Shown here: positions 8,860 through 19,922 of the stretch, in pieces
Numbering within the stretch: position 1 is the first letter of the stretch
Layout: each line of letters starts with the position of its first letter
Assembly: GCF_016801865.2 (NCBI RefSeq)
Contig: NC_068937.1
Coordinates: 15,932,595 to 15,996,594 of the forward strand
Reading direction: 5' to 3'
DNA: 64,000 nucleotides
From: Culex pipiens pallens
Lineage: Eukaryota > Arthropoda > Insecta > Diptera > Culicidae
Notes under the pieces: model-generated
Databases searched by the model: none
What the model was told of the DNA's origin: nothing
Seen by the model: the letters and a program-made list of their open reading frames with translations, nothing else
Position numbers and translations under genes: made by a program

Positions 8860-10617
8860 TCAGTTGTCGTCAGACTCATCTTCGCTGTCGGATGCCTCTG
8901 GGAGAAGATAAATCTTCCTGACTTCTTTCTTCAGGGCTGCCTTATCCAGGAGCAGGCTTACGAAATCTTCTTTGACCTTACCGAAAACGGCCAACTCCTT
9001 TTCCAGGGTTTGCATCCAGGTATCACAAGGCCGGCATTTTCTTTTTGGCAGCTCAATTTTCAGATTGAATGCCGCCTGCAGTAGGTGATTGGCCATCCTT
9101 CGAGAGATATGTCCCCAGTACATGACACGATTTATCACAATCGTTTTAATGATGGTCTTGTTCAGCAGAAGGCTCCTGGTTGACGCAATCGTCACACCAC
9201 CGCAGGCCTTGTACCATTCTTGAACAGTTTTCCGTTCGAAGTGGCGTAGCGTGCGTCTGTTACCGGCCGTCAAAGAGATTGCGTTTAAACCGAATACAAC
9301 AGTTGGAACTACCACAGATCGATATATCCTCCGTGCTATATCCCACGGTACCCGATTCTTCTTCAAGAATGGAAGTATCGCTTTACTAACTCTGGAACCT
9401 TGGGAGCAGCGTCGCTTGACCGATTCCGGGCGATTCACGGTTGCCGTCAGATACGCACCTAGATACCGGACCGACGCCTTAGATGTGAGGTGGAAGCCTC
9501 CCACAATGTGCTGCTCCAACCGAGCGTCCTTAGTCTCGTAAGGGTCGCGGATCAACAGCTCGGTTTTCTCAGGGTGGATGATAAGTCCTACCTCTTCCAA
9601 CAGTGACCTCAAACTCCACATAATCTCATCCATTTCCTTGAGTGAGCTGGTGATGATCATCAGATCGTCCGCATAAGCTAGGATAAAGGGGGGCTTCATT
9701 CCGACCGAATGCTCTAGGTTCACTGACGGATGCAGTTGCTTCAGTTTAAGCAATATCCAGTGCAGGACCAAGGTGAAGAGACGCGGAGAGAGTGGACAGC
9801 CCTGCTTTACGCCTTTTCCCTTGCTGACCTTGGGTGTTCGCTGGTTCATCCAACGCAGACATGTTTTTTCTTTTAATGCAAGGTTAATCACCCGATTTAC
9901 GAGGAAATTCGGGACTCCTAGAGTTTGAAGAGCTTCTATCACTGCGGCATGGCTTACGGAATCGAACGCTTGTCGGATGTCTAAGGCCAGTGCATACAGG
10001 CTGATGCCATGATTCCAATATTCCTCCGTTATTCTTTTCGAAGTAAAGATATGATCCTCGACTGACCTGTTTGCCAAGAACACCGCCTGGTACGTCGGCA
10101 GCTCGCCTGTGACTTCGTCCAACTTATACAACAAATGAGTGGCAATCACCTTATACACCACGTTGCACAGCGTGATTTTGCGGAAGTCCGTGGTGGCCTT
10201 CGGAGACGGCTTCTTAGGTATCGGAACTTGGACCGTGTCGATGAAATCCGCTGGTGGAACATTACTATTCCAAACCACTGCAATCAGTTCATGTAACTTC
10301 TCAACGAACTCGTCCGGCGCTTTCTTTAAAAGTTCCACATTTATCATGTCTGATCCTGGGCTTGTGCTGTTGCGAAAGTTGGCGATGATGGCTCTTATTT
10401 CACCAACTGTCGGTGCTGGAATCGATACAGGTGGAGTACTTTCGGGTAGCAGTGGTATGTCCTGTCCTTCCGTCACCGTTTCGTACAGTGACTCCAACCA
10501 TTTGAACTGCGATATTGAGCACCTTTCATCCTCTTTTGGCTTTTGAGAAACTCGAACGTTTTCTTCAACCGCATGTAGGGATCTGCACAGTTCAAGTTTG
10601 TGAAGAAGTTTCTCCAC
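8860..10617 (-). CDS. LINE reverse-transcriptase frame
   Basis: This 585-codon frame encodes the reverse transcriptase that copies the element's RNA into DNA at the target site. Visible motifs, in order, are LDIRQAFDSV (about residues 212-221, first catalytic Asp), GVKQGCPLSP (269-278), AYADDLMI (314-321, the catalytic YADD pair), a HPEKTELL stretch (348-355) and RYLGAYL (384-390). The C-terminal part contains YWGHISRRM (500-508) and a Cys-containing RKCRPCDTW segment, as often seen after the RT in RTE and L2 elements. It ends in an acidic tail and has no RNase H domain. The first ATG at 10617 lies in the overlap with the endonuclease frame and is probably not the natural start; the natural protein was probably continuous with the endonuclease upstream. 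Only a frameshift separates them. Confidence 0.9.
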   Translation of the reverse strand: MEKLLHKLELCRSLHAVEENVRVSQKPKEDERCSISQFKWLESLYETVTEGQDIPLLPESTPPVSIPAPTVGEIRAIIANFRNSTSPGSDMINVELLKKAPDEFVEKLHELIAVVWNSNVPPADFIDTVQVPIPKKPSPKATTDFRKITLCNVVYKVIATHLLYKLDEVTGELPTYQAVFLANRSVEDHIFTSKRITEEYWNHGISLYALALDIRQAFDSVSHAAVIEALQTLGVPNFLVNRVINLALKEKTCLRWMNQRTPKVSKGKGVKQGCPLSPRLFTLVLHWILLKLKQLHPSVNLEHSVGMKPPFILAYADDLMIITSSLKEMDEIMWSLRSLLEEVGLIIHPEKTELLIRDPYETKDARLEQHIVGGFHLTSKASVRYLGAYLTATVNRPESVKRRCSQGSRVSKAILPFLKKNRVPWDIARRIYRSVVVPTVVFGLNAISLTAGNRRTLRHFERKTVQEWYKACGGVTIASTRSLLLNKTIIKTIVINRVMYWGHISRRMANHLLQAAFNLKIELPKRKCRPCDTWMQTLEKELAVFGKVKEDFVSLLLDKAALKKEVRKIYLLPEASDSEDESDDN

Positions 10618-11768
10618 GTCCTCCAGATGTGCTCCTTTTTAGCTTGTTCAAACTCGCTTCTGGCTAAAACTGTCTCTGTACGGCAACGCTCAACATCCGG
10701 AAACCGCTTTTGACGATTAATCTTTCCTTGAAGCTTGGCGTAAGCTCTTCGTGTGATGGGAGACATCGGCGCTTTCTTCTCCGGCGGGATGGCCTCTTCC
10801 GCAACTCCAGTTAATACTTCCTTCAGCTGACCCCAAAATGACCCAGTGTCCGTAGTGTTGAATTGTGTCTGCTCCAGTCTTTTTAGGACCGACTTCGAGA
10901 ACTCCGATCGCTTTTTTTCGTTTGCAAGAAGCTTTACATCCCACTTCTTGTGGGCTGTCCCTGAATGTACCACTTTGGGGCGGTACGATATGGAGCGGAC
11001 GGATGCAAGGATGATCTTGTGGTCTGTTTTAAACATCTTCGGCCAACATCCCTTTACGCTCTTCTCTTTGATCCTGATGCTGGCGCCGCTCGGTACGAGA
11101 ACGTGGTCGATTTGGGATGAGGTATTTCCATTTGACCACGTCTGCAATGCTGATTTTGATCTAGCAAAGGTATTTGTCATGATAAGATTAAACTGCAATA
11201 CGAGCTGTAGCAAGAAGACTCCATTCTCGTTGCTCTCGGAATGGGCTAGGTGATTTCCAACCAAATGGCGAAGTTCCTTTGTGACGTCTTTCGACCCGAC
11301 TCGTGCGTTGAAGTCTCCTAAAACGATGTAGTCGTCCTCCGGAGGGATCTTGAGCAGAATGTTAGACAGAGAGGCGAAGTTGTCCATCATTCTTTTGTCA
11401 GAAGGAATATGAACAACAACTGCCTTCAACCTTATCGCATCTTTCTCAATCCAGGCTGTGCAAATGTTTTCAGATACACTGTTTAAATTCTTCAGGGTGA
11501 CGCCTCCGGCCTTGTTCACCAAGATGCCGACACCGCGGTGGCTTGTTCTGGACCCACACGGACTACAATACCAAATGAAATTTTTGGACTCCATTTGTTC
11601 CCAAATTACTCGACATTCCTGTACCGCACAAATATCAACCTTCAGTTCACTAAGTTCGATATCAATTTGGTCTCGTTTTATACGATTTGAGCACCCGCAG
11701 CAGTTGATGGTAGCAACATTTAATCGGGGTTTCGTTAGCTTTGCGCTGCTGCTCCTGTTCATCTCCAT
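10473..11768 (-). CDS. LINE endonuclease frame (frameshifted from RT)
   Basis: This frame encodes an apurinic-type endonuclease that nicks the target DNA to prime reverse transcription. I take the ATG at 11768 as start; upstream the frame stays open only into the target duplication. Active-site motifs visible (numbered from that ATG) are VQECR with the metal-binding Glu near 51, GDFNARVG with Asp 152 and Asn 154, QIDHVLV with Asp 221/His 222, and KTDHKII with the Asp 249/His 250 pair. A linker region leads to a stop at 10473. The RT frame overlaps it from 10617 down, offset in the way a single-base deletion or a -1 shift would give. The frames most plausibly exchange at about 10530-10560, where KKTFEFLK (this frame) would continue into PKEDERCSI (RT frame). 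A break in an originally single protein is likelier than two natural proteins. Confidence 0.85.
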   Translation of the reverse strand: MEMNRSSSAKLTKPRLNVATINCCGCSNRIKRDQIDIELSELKVDICAVQECRVIWEQMESKNFIWYCSPCGSRTSHRGVGILVNKAGGVTLKNLNSVSENICTAWIEKDAIRLKAVVVHIPSDKRMMDNFASLSNILLKIPPEDDYIVLGDFNARVGSKDVTKELRHLVGNHLAHSESNENGVFLLQLVLQFNLIMTNTFARSKSALQTWSNGNTSSQIDHVLVPSGASIRIKEKSVKGCWPKMFKTDHKIILASVRSISYRPKVVHSGTAHKKWDVKLLANEKKRSEFSKSVLKRLEQTQFNTTDTGSFWGQLKEVLTGVAEEAIPPEKKAPMSPITRRAYAKLQGKINRQKRFPDVERCRTETVLARSEFEQAKKEHIWRTWRNFFTNLNCADPYMRLKKTFEFLKSQKRMKGAQYRSSNGWSHCTKR

Positions 11769-11826
11769 CGTGCGGTTGTTCTGGAACTGTGGTCTCTCCC
11801 CTTTCCTGTCAGCGATTCTTGAGGTG

Positions 11827-11847
11827 TAATACACGGTAAAAAAAATT
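11827..11847. repeat. Right target-site duplication of the LINE (21 bp)
   Basis: Identical to 7460-7480. The hairpin arm continues directly from here with TGGTGATTTTTTT. Confidence 0.95.
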
Positions 11848-13503
11848 TGGTGATTTTTTTATTTAACTTTTTATCACTAAAACTTGATTTACAAAAAAAC
11901 ACTATTTTTAATTTTTTTTATTTTTTGATATGTTTTAGAAGGCATAAAATGCCAACTTTTCAGAAATTTCCAGGTTGTGCAAAAAATCACTGACCGAGTT
12001 ATGAATTTTTTAATCAATACTGATTTTTTCAAAAAATCGAAATTTTGGTCGTAAAAATTTTTCAACTTCATTTTTCGATGTAAAATCAAATTTGCAATCA
12101 AAAAGTACTTTACTGAAATTTTGATAAAGTGCACCGTTTTCAAGTTATAGCCATATTTAAGTGACTTTTTTGAAAATAGTCGCAGTTTTTCATTTTTTTA
12201 AATTAGTGCACATGTTTGCCCAGTTTTGAAAAAAATATTTTTGAAAAGCTGAGAAAATTCTCTATATTTTGCTTATTTGGACTTTGTTGATACGACCTTT
12301 AGTTGCTGAGATATTGCAATGCAAAGGTTTAAAAACAGGAAAATTGATGTTTTCTAAGTTTCACCCAAACAACCCACCATTTTCTATCGTCAATATCTCA
12401 GCAACTAATGGTCCGATTTTCAATGTTAATATATGAAACATTTGTGAAATTTTCCGATCTCTTCGAAAAAAATATTTTTGGAATTTTCAAATCAAGACTA
12501 ACATTTCACAAAGGCCAAACATTCAATATTACGCCCTTTTAAAATGTTTGTCTTGATTTGAAAATTCCAAAAATATTTTTTTCGAAAGGATCGGAAAATT
12601 TCACAATTGTTTCATATATTAACATTGAAAATCGGACCATTAGTTGCTGAGATATTGACGATAGAAAATGGTGGGTTGTTTGGGTGAAACTTAGAAAACA
12701 TCAATTTTCCTGTTTTTAAACCTTTGCATTGCAATATCTCAGCAACTAAAGGTCGTATCAACATAGTCCGAATAAGCAAAATATAGAGAATTTTCTCAGC
12801 TTTTCAAAAATATTTTTTTCAAAACTGGGCAAACATGTGCACTAATTTAAAAAAATGAAAAACTGCGACTATTTTCAAAAAAGTCACTTAAATATGGCTA
12901 TAACTTGAAAACGGTGCACTTTATCAAAATTTTAGTAAAGTACTTTTTGATTGCAAATTTGATTTTACATCGAAAAATGAAGTTGAAAAATTTTTACGAC
13001 CAAAATTTCGATTTTTTGAAAAAATCAGTATTGATTAAAAAATTCATAACTCGGTCAGTGATTTTTTGCACAACCTGGAAATTTCTGAAAAGTTGGCATT
13101 TTATGTCTTCTAAAACATATCAAAAAATAAAAAAAATTAAAAATAGTGTTTTTTTGTAAATCAAGTTTTAGTGATAAAAAGTTAAATAAAAAAATCACCA
13201 AATTTTTTTTACCGTGTATTATTTTTCCAGTGTAGTCCGTATCCATACCTACAACTTTGCCGAAGACACCAAATCGATCAAAAAATTCCTTCAAAAGATA
13301 CAGATTTTTGAATTTTCATACATCATTTTTGTATGGACAGCTGCCGAATTTGTATGGAAAATTATATGGACAAACTAATGATGCAAAATGGCTTCTTTGG
13401 GCATACCGAAGGCACCAAAAAAGTTTCAGCCGGATTAAAAAATACAAAAATTAAAATTGAAGAAAAAAGACCGATTTCGTAGAGAATTGCTCTTCAGTAA
13501 AGT

Positions 13504-14026
13504 CTGTTTAATCATGATTTAAAATAAAGTAACATAAACAAAATCTCTGCCATCAGCAGTCCCTGTGTATATAGCCCTGTCAACCTGTCAAACAAAAGAC
13601 TACATGAACCTCGTGACGGAAAAAAGCAACATGAAAAAAGCGCTATGTACATTCGGCGAAGAAAACCGAATCATAACAAAGCGTCCCCCTCAATGCCAGC
13701 AGGGTGATATAAACGTTGGTGATTTCAAAAGAAGTTATGTTTGTTTTTCTCAAATAAAATTACGGAAATAATGTTTTATTGAATTTGGATGATCAAGTAT
13801 CAATTAAAGCAACGTTTTTCATCGTTTGTTATCATTAGAACATCTTATTTTGCTTTTATATTAAAATGGGAATTGAAAATGGATGCTCATCATTCAAATG
13901 CGTTTTTCTCAAAACGCATGGTTTGTACATGATGCTTTTTGAAATGTTGGCGTCGAATTACGAAAATGATTTTATTTTTAACTTATTTTTAACAAGTCCT
14001 CCGTAATTTTTGGTTTTGATTATATA
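13504..14026. other. Unrecognised sequence
   Basis: A 68-codon open frame at 13565-13771 has no recognisable domain. The rest is AT-rich, without repeats that I can place. Confidence 0.3.
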
Positions 14027-14049
14027 TTTTCCCTGGACCTAGAAAACCT
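14027..14049 (-). repeat. Remnant end of the TAAGGCTTTCTAG MITE
   Basis: TTTTCCCTGGACCTAGAAAA followed by CCTT resembles the CACTGGGCCTAGAAAGCCTTA end of the MITE at 16538-16818. Nothing else of the element remains beside it. Confidence 0.5.
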
Positions 14050-16186
14050 TATTGTCCACGTTTAATTTCCCAGTTTAATCAATTATATTAAAGAACAAGT
14101 CATCAAGTGAAACTGATCTACCACGAACTATCAACTGACCAAGTGGTTACCAGCGAGCCAAGTGTTCATCATCAAGTTCGATTGGCGCGAGGCACTCATT
14201 TCACAGTTATGTCCCAATTACCAACAACTTGACCACAACCTCCTCCTAGAAAAAAAATGCAGAAAAAAAAATAGTCCACCTCACTCTTGACTACTTCAAA
14301 GACCCCCAGATTGGATCTCGAATTAACGAATCTTTGAGGGTGCGAAAATGAGCGTCCATTAGTGGAAGAAGGGGGTGCACCAGCTGTTTATTGGCTAGTT
14401 TTATTTATTTTCTTGTGTTCGATATTATGTCACAACGCCGTGTGACTGACCCGACATGTGTGTGACGTGACGCGCTCTGGTTCACTTGCTGTGCTGGCCT
14501 AACTTGTGTTTTTATAATTTCGCCTGTTGAAAAAGCTTGCGATTTTGATAGTGATCGATTTTGCAAGGATCACTTCGGTAGAAATGCAGCTGAAATAAAA
14601 TTAACCGCAATCTAGTTGGTTTTGATCGCGCGTGTAGTGATGACACTTTCAAAGTGAACTGTCAAGTGATGATTTTACCGCGGCATTGTTTTGAAATTGG
14701 CTGATGCACGCAGTGATTTGTTTACCTTTTTTCGACTCTCCCCGGAAACGTCAAACCATACAAAATTGCTGCCGGATCTTTTCCGGGAGAGATCCGGAAA
14801 AAGGTCCGGCAGCAATTTGTGTTGATTCGACGTTTGCTGTTTATGTTGCTGCTGGCAAAAGACAATGGTGATTGAATTTTACCCTCACATTTGGTCGAAG
14901 CCAAAACTAATCAAAAATGAGTAAGGAGGCAAATGGCGGATTTTGGTTATCTTAACTCACAATTGATGATAATAATCTAATTTCTGACATTAGCCTTAGA
15001 CCTCAATTTTGAGTAGGTTCAGTTTGGATGAAATTAGAGTGATTTTGGGTAGGGGTGTAACAATGTTTTGTTTATTTCAGTATGAATTATTTTATTTTTC
15101 CCACTACCATACTGAATCTTACGTGCTTGGAATTACATCAATTTTGGGCACTAGTGCGTTGTAAGTTGTTACACATTTTTAGCGTTGTTCCTACGCCACA
15201 CAGGGCATCACACTCACACAATTCTTCCCACTTTCGTTCATGCACGCACTCCATAATGCCGCTCACATGATTAAGGTAAGAGCCGCTGTATTGGATCTTA
15301 AATGTTGTAAATAAATTTGTTATAATTATGCTGATATGTAAGTTTAAAATTGTTAGAAAAAATCTGAAAAATTTTTGACAAAAATAATTTAACCTAAAAT
15401 TGCGTTCAACTACCCACCGAAAATGGTTACACGCTAAACCGCAAAAGTGTGCAAGTGGAAGGAAAACCTCCAGCTTAATCATGTGAAAAATTGTTTTCAT
15501 TTTTGTTTGCCACCCCTTCCCCTGACCTCACCCCTCATAGTGGCCGGCCGCCTGGTCCAATTTTCCCTCGGCGTACACAAAAGAAGTGAGATACCAATCT
15601 GCACGTGAAGAAAAATAAGAGGAGTGAAAAAAAACCACCCAAACAATAATAACTGACAACAACAAACGCAGAAGACGAAAAAAAAGAAAAACGAAAAAAA
15701 ACTGCAACACGAGCAGTAGGAAGTAAACATCATCAAATAAATTAATTTTGCGCCTATTTATCATACAAATTACTTCCCCACTGCTCAATTTTGCCCCACA
15801 TGTCCTACCCCCAAGAAAAAATAAATCTTCAAATTTCGTTTTTCAAATAAGAGCTACACGAGTGTGTGTAGATTTTTTTTTTCGATCGCTCAAAATTGGC
15901 CTTAATTTGACAAATAAGACACGCGCGGATAGGAAAAATTTTGGGGCGAAAATCGGGGAAACATATTTTGTTGGCCAAATAGCCCAAAAATGGTCGAATT
16001 AAACGAATCAGTGCCGTTTGTGCGAACTTTTTGCGAGGAGAGTTTTGCAGGCTCAAATTAAGGTCACATCGGTTTGAGGTGAAAATGATCGGGTTTTTTT
16101 TTGCAAATGAGAGCAGTGAATTTTTTGCAAAGTCATGTTTGTTTTTGAAAATGTTGTTTCAAGTCGTTTAGGCCTTATGGGTCATA
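14050..16186. other. Largely single-copy intergenic or intronic sequence
   Basis: No coding family is recognised. Base composition is less AT-rich than the flanking repeats, especially at 14430-14900. A remnant of the 6523-6909 element end (TTTTGAGTAGGTTCAG) lies at about 15008-15050. A short imperfect inverted repeat, GGATCTTTTCCGG/CCGGAAAAAGGTCC, is at 14774-14803. The open frames at 15497-15788 are chance frames in low-complexity sequence. Confidence 0.4.
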
Positions 16187-16466
16187 TAAGGCTTTCTAGG
16201 CCCAGTGAAAAAAATATAATTTAACTCAAAAATGACGAACTCCTCGTCACAGTGTCCTGATGCAAACAATGATCGAGCTGTAGCTGTCACAGCCCTGCGA
16301 AGTATGTTGTCTGACATATCGGGCAGCCAGTCAAAAAAACCAGCTAGAAGTCGCCTGACAAAAAACTTTTGCTAGAAAGAGATAGGAAACCTGATGCAAA
16401 CAAACGTCCAGCTGTCATGTAAACATACTTTCAATGTGTTGGTAAATTTGTGACTAGAAAGCCTTA
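16187..16466 (+). mobile_element. MITE with TAAGGCTTTCTAG ends, intact 280-bp copy
   Basis: It is complete, from TAAGGCTTTCTAGGCCCAGT to GACTAGAAAGCCTTA, with matching 13-bp terminal repeats. It is the reference copy for the interrupted and truncated ones at 4401-5052. No coding capacity is present. Confidence 0.92.
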
Positions 16467-16537
16467 TTGACCCAAAAATCAAAATTTGCCGATTACACCT
16501 TAATTTTCGAATGATCCTAAAAATCATTTTTCCATCA

Positions 16538-16818
16538 TAAGGCTTTCTAGTCAGAAATTTACCAACACATTCAAAGTATGTTTACATGACAGCTGGACGT
16601 TTGTTTGCATCAGGTTTCCTATCTCTTTCTAGCGAAAGTTTTTTTGTCAGGCGACTTCTGGCTAGTTTTTTTGACTGACTGCCCGATATGTCAGACAACA
16701 TACTTCACAGGGCTGTGACAGCTACAGCTCGATCATTGTTTGCATCAGGACACTGTGACGAGGAGTTCGTCATTTTTGAGTTAAATTATATTTTTTTCAC
16801 TGGGCCTAGAAAGCCTTA
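16538..16818 (-). mobile_element. MITE with TAAGGCTTTCTAG ends, intact inverted copy
   Basis: Same element in the opposite orientation, 71 bp from its partner (spacer 16467-16537). The pair is again tail to tail, as at 4401-5052. Confidence 0.92.
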
Positions 16819-17384
16819 TTAACCAAAAATTTTTTTTTTTCAATATTCAGGCTTGGAAGGTTTAAAGTTTTTAGTCTTTCTGTGTCAGCGTGCACGCATT
16901 CCGTAAGATAAACAAACAGCTGTCACTTTGAAAAATCTTCGCTTACCGCGGTAACTCAAATTCTGCTCTCCTTTCCCACTATTTTATTCAAATTTATCAG
17001 ATCGACTACCAAAAAAAAAATGGTTGTCGCAGTAGAACTGAAAAAAAAATCATGGAATTGTGAGAAAACGAATTTGGCAAAGTGTGAATTTCCAGTAACA
17101 GCGTTTCTGTTTAAAAAGGGAACAGCAAATGTCAGATTAGTGTGAATCAATCAAAACTTTTTGAAAATTTGAGCTTATTTCCTAGTTGTTTTTATTCAGT
17201 TTTTTTTTCAAACACTAATGAGTTTGAGTCAGTTTGTGAATGAATTTCATCCGCGTTTGGGTGAACATTACTCGAGTTTGGACGATATTTGTTCAAATTC
17301 TGAGACATTTTTTTTTGAAAAAAAAAATTGCGTTGGCCATCACAACAAATTTCATGTCCTTTTTTGGTAAGAACTGGGTTGGTG
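16819..17384. other. Unrecognised; repeat-edge motif
   Basis: It contains GTCAGCGTGCACGCATTCCG and AAACAAACAGCTGTCAC (about 16883-16927), which resemble 6462-6503. No gene is recognised. Confidence 0.35.
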
Positions 17385-19900
17385 AGATAATATTTTATGT
17401 GCAAAAACTGTTGATACCCATATTGCACTTTATGAAATTTTGAATACTTTCGAAAAATATGTTTTTTTTGTGTGAAATATTTTTTGAATATTTTACAAAA
17501 AAAGGCTAATAAAATATGAAAATTTCTGTTTTTTGGAAAAATACGGTATATTGTAACAATTTTAGTATTTATCCCAAAAACTCTTATGATAGTGAAAAAG
17601 CATACAAAATTTCGCTTCGTTTGACACCCATTTTGCAAACTGAATAACATTTAAACTCTTCAAAAAAAAAAACGATATTTTGTAAAAAACTTAATTTTTT
17701 ACAAAAAAAAAATCTGCTCAAAATCAAAAAGCAAACAACATTTCGCTCCGTTTGACAAACATTTTACAAGTTAGAAAAAAAAATAAAAAAAATATATATA
17801 TATAAAAATATTTATAATATATATTATTCAAAATATCGTATTTAATTTTTTGAAGTTTGAGTATTTTACAAAAAACTCTGATAATATTGAACAAAGCGAA
17901 AAAGCACTCAAAATAACGCTTCGTTTAATACCCATATTGCATGGTAAATTTTTTAAGAATTTTTGAAAAGTACGTTATTTTGTGAAAATTTGAGTATTAA
18001 CAACAACTCTAATAAAAGCGAAAAAATATACCAAATTTCGCTTCGTTTGATACTCATATTGCAAATTAGGAACATTTGGGAATAAAAAAAACCTCCGATA
18101 AAATTGAATACAGTAAAAAAGTACATCAATTTCGGTTTGTTTGTTACCCATAGTGCAATGTCAAAAATCAAAACTTTTCGAAAAAATACGTAATTTTGTG
18201 AAAATTGAAATAGGATACAAAATGTCGCATCGTTTGTTACCCATATTGCAAATTGTGAAAATTTGGAAATTTTAGAAAAATCACGGTATTTTGTGATAAT
18301 TATAATAATTTATATAAAAATATGATAAATGTGAAATAGCATATAAAATTTGGCTTCGATCGGTTCGATAATTTGCAACATTATGAAAATTTATTTTTTT
18401 CCAAAAATTCGGTATTTTGTGAAAATTTTAGTACTCTGATTAAAGTAAAAAAAAACACAAAATTTCGCTTCATTTTAAACCAATTTGACAAATTATAAAA
18501 ATGTGGAGATTTGAAAAAATACGCTATTTTGTAAAAAAATTGAGTATTTTACAAAATAAATCTGATAAAATAGATTTAAGGTGAAGCCGTTGATCATTTT
18601 TGAAGAAAATTAATCATCACTATAAAAAATTGTGTATTAAATTCAATTTAACGAATTTCAGCACCAAAAGGAATCAGCATGTGCCGGTTGTTGCCTTCTT
18701 GAAGCCACTGAAGGAATTTTTGATCTAAATCAACTGTGCTTCAAAATTTATATAATTTTGTGGCACAGTCATTGACGTCCTAGTTGGCAATCATTGATTA
18801 ATGACGATTTTCATAACTTTACAAGGAATCGGATAATCGTTACCAAAAGGAATCAGCATGTGTAGGGAACTATTCTAAACAACTTGTTGAAGGAATTTTG
18901 TCAAAATATTGAAAGCGACGCAAAATTTATATCTTTGAAGGAAAAATCATGCAATGATGGAAGTCTTCACGTTAAGTGAAAAAGCACAAAAAATGTTAAT
19001 ACCCATATTGCAAAGTGGAAATTTGAGACTTTTCGAAAAAGTACTGTATTTTGTGAAAATTTGAGTATTTTACAAAAAAAAAACTCTTATAAAAATGGAA
19101 AAGGATAAAAAATATCGCTTTGTTTGATACCCCATATGCAAATTTGGGATTTTTTTTAAATACTGTATTTTGTGATAATTATGGTATTTAATATAAAAAA
19201 ACTCTGATTGATGTGAAAAAGCTTTTAAAATTAGGCTTCGTTCGATACCCATATTGAAAATTATGAAAATTTGAAGAAAAAAAATCAAAAGAATACGGTG
19301 TTTTGTGAAAGTTTTAGTACTCTGATGAAAGTGAAAACGCATACAACATTTCGCTTCGTTTAAAACCTATTTGACAAATTATGAAAATTTGTATGTTTTC
19401 GAAAAATACGTTATTTTGTAAAAAAATTGTTGAAAACAAAACTCTTATAAAATTGAATAAAGTGAAAAAGCACAAAAAATGTCACTTTGTTTGATACCGA
19501 TAATGCAATGTGTAAATTTGAGATTTTTCGGAAAATACGGTATTTTGAGAAAATGACAGAATTTTACAAAAAAAAACCCTGATTAAAGTGAAAAAGCATA
19601 CAAAATTTCTGTTCGTTTGATAAACATATTACAAATTATGGATTTCTTTTAAATACGATATTTTGTAAAATTTGAGTGTATCACAAAAATAAACTCTGAT
19701 ATAAATAAAAAATGCTACATTTCGCCTCATTTGATACCTCTAATTCAAATTATAAAAATTTTAGTATTTTGGAAATAATGCGGTATTTTGTAAAAAATAA
19801 TTTAGTAAAAAAATCCTCAAACTAAGAAAAAAAAATAGCTTTGTTTGATACCCATATTGCATTTTTTTGTAAATTTGAGTATTTTTGAAAATAAGATTCT
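17385..19900. repeat. Degenerate tandem array of about 120-bp units
   Basis: The phrase TTTCGCTTCGTTTGATACCC followed by ATATTGCA recurs with changes near 17610, 17740, 17914, 18036, 18131, 18221, 18344, 18464, 19112, 19230, 19350, 19480, 19600, 19712 and 19830. It alternates with GTATTTTGTGAAAATTTGAG and AAAGTGAAAAAGCA. Spacing is mostly 90-130 bp. The strong divergence points to an old array. A block at 18590-18960 breaks it. Confidence 0.85.
18590..18960. repeat. Foreign block inside the 120-bp array, with its own 180-bp repeat
   Basis: The array phrase is missing here. ACCAAAAGGAATCAGCATGT occurs at about 18662 and again near 18842, 180 bp apart, each followed by a TTGAAGGAATTTT phrase. 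It may be an insertion or a diverged subfamily. Confidence 0.6.
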
Positions 19901-19922
19901 TTTGAAAAAGAAAAACCCGAGT

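Larger units (their letters stand above)
7481..11826 (-). mobile_element. RTE-like non-LTR retrotransposon, complete length but frame broken
   Basis: The element is read on the minus strand. It starts directly at the target duplication (11826), with a short leader of about 58 nt before the first ATG, an endonuclease frame, a reverse-transcriptase frame, a 3' region of about 1.4 kb and a terminal (GATTA)4-type repeat at 7481-7501. The apurinic-type endonuclease plus RT without RNase H, the short leader and the short tandem-repeat tail fit the RTE group; a related L2- or CR1-like clade is possible. The exact 21-bp duplications and the lack of evident 5' truncation suggest a fairly young insertion. 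The two protein frames are offset, so this copy is probably inactive. Confidence 0.9.
7187..13503. mobile_element. Long hairpin (foldback) element interrupted by a LINE
   Basis: Reading inward from 7187 and from 13503 gives nearly the same sequence on opposite strands. The arms meet around 12506-12541. The arms are about 0.95 kb and, once the LINE is removed, the whole element is about 1.95 kb. Matched points include 11828-11837 with 13211-13220 and 12481-12498 with 12550-12567. Similar protein-like open frames on the two arms (7102-7422 minus and 13257-13454 plus) follow from this symmetry and do not show a gene. Single-arm relatives occur at 32366-32850 and, more decayed, near 30190, 47370, 52550 and 58720. 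If transcribed, it would fold into long double-stranded RNA. Confidence 0.9.
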
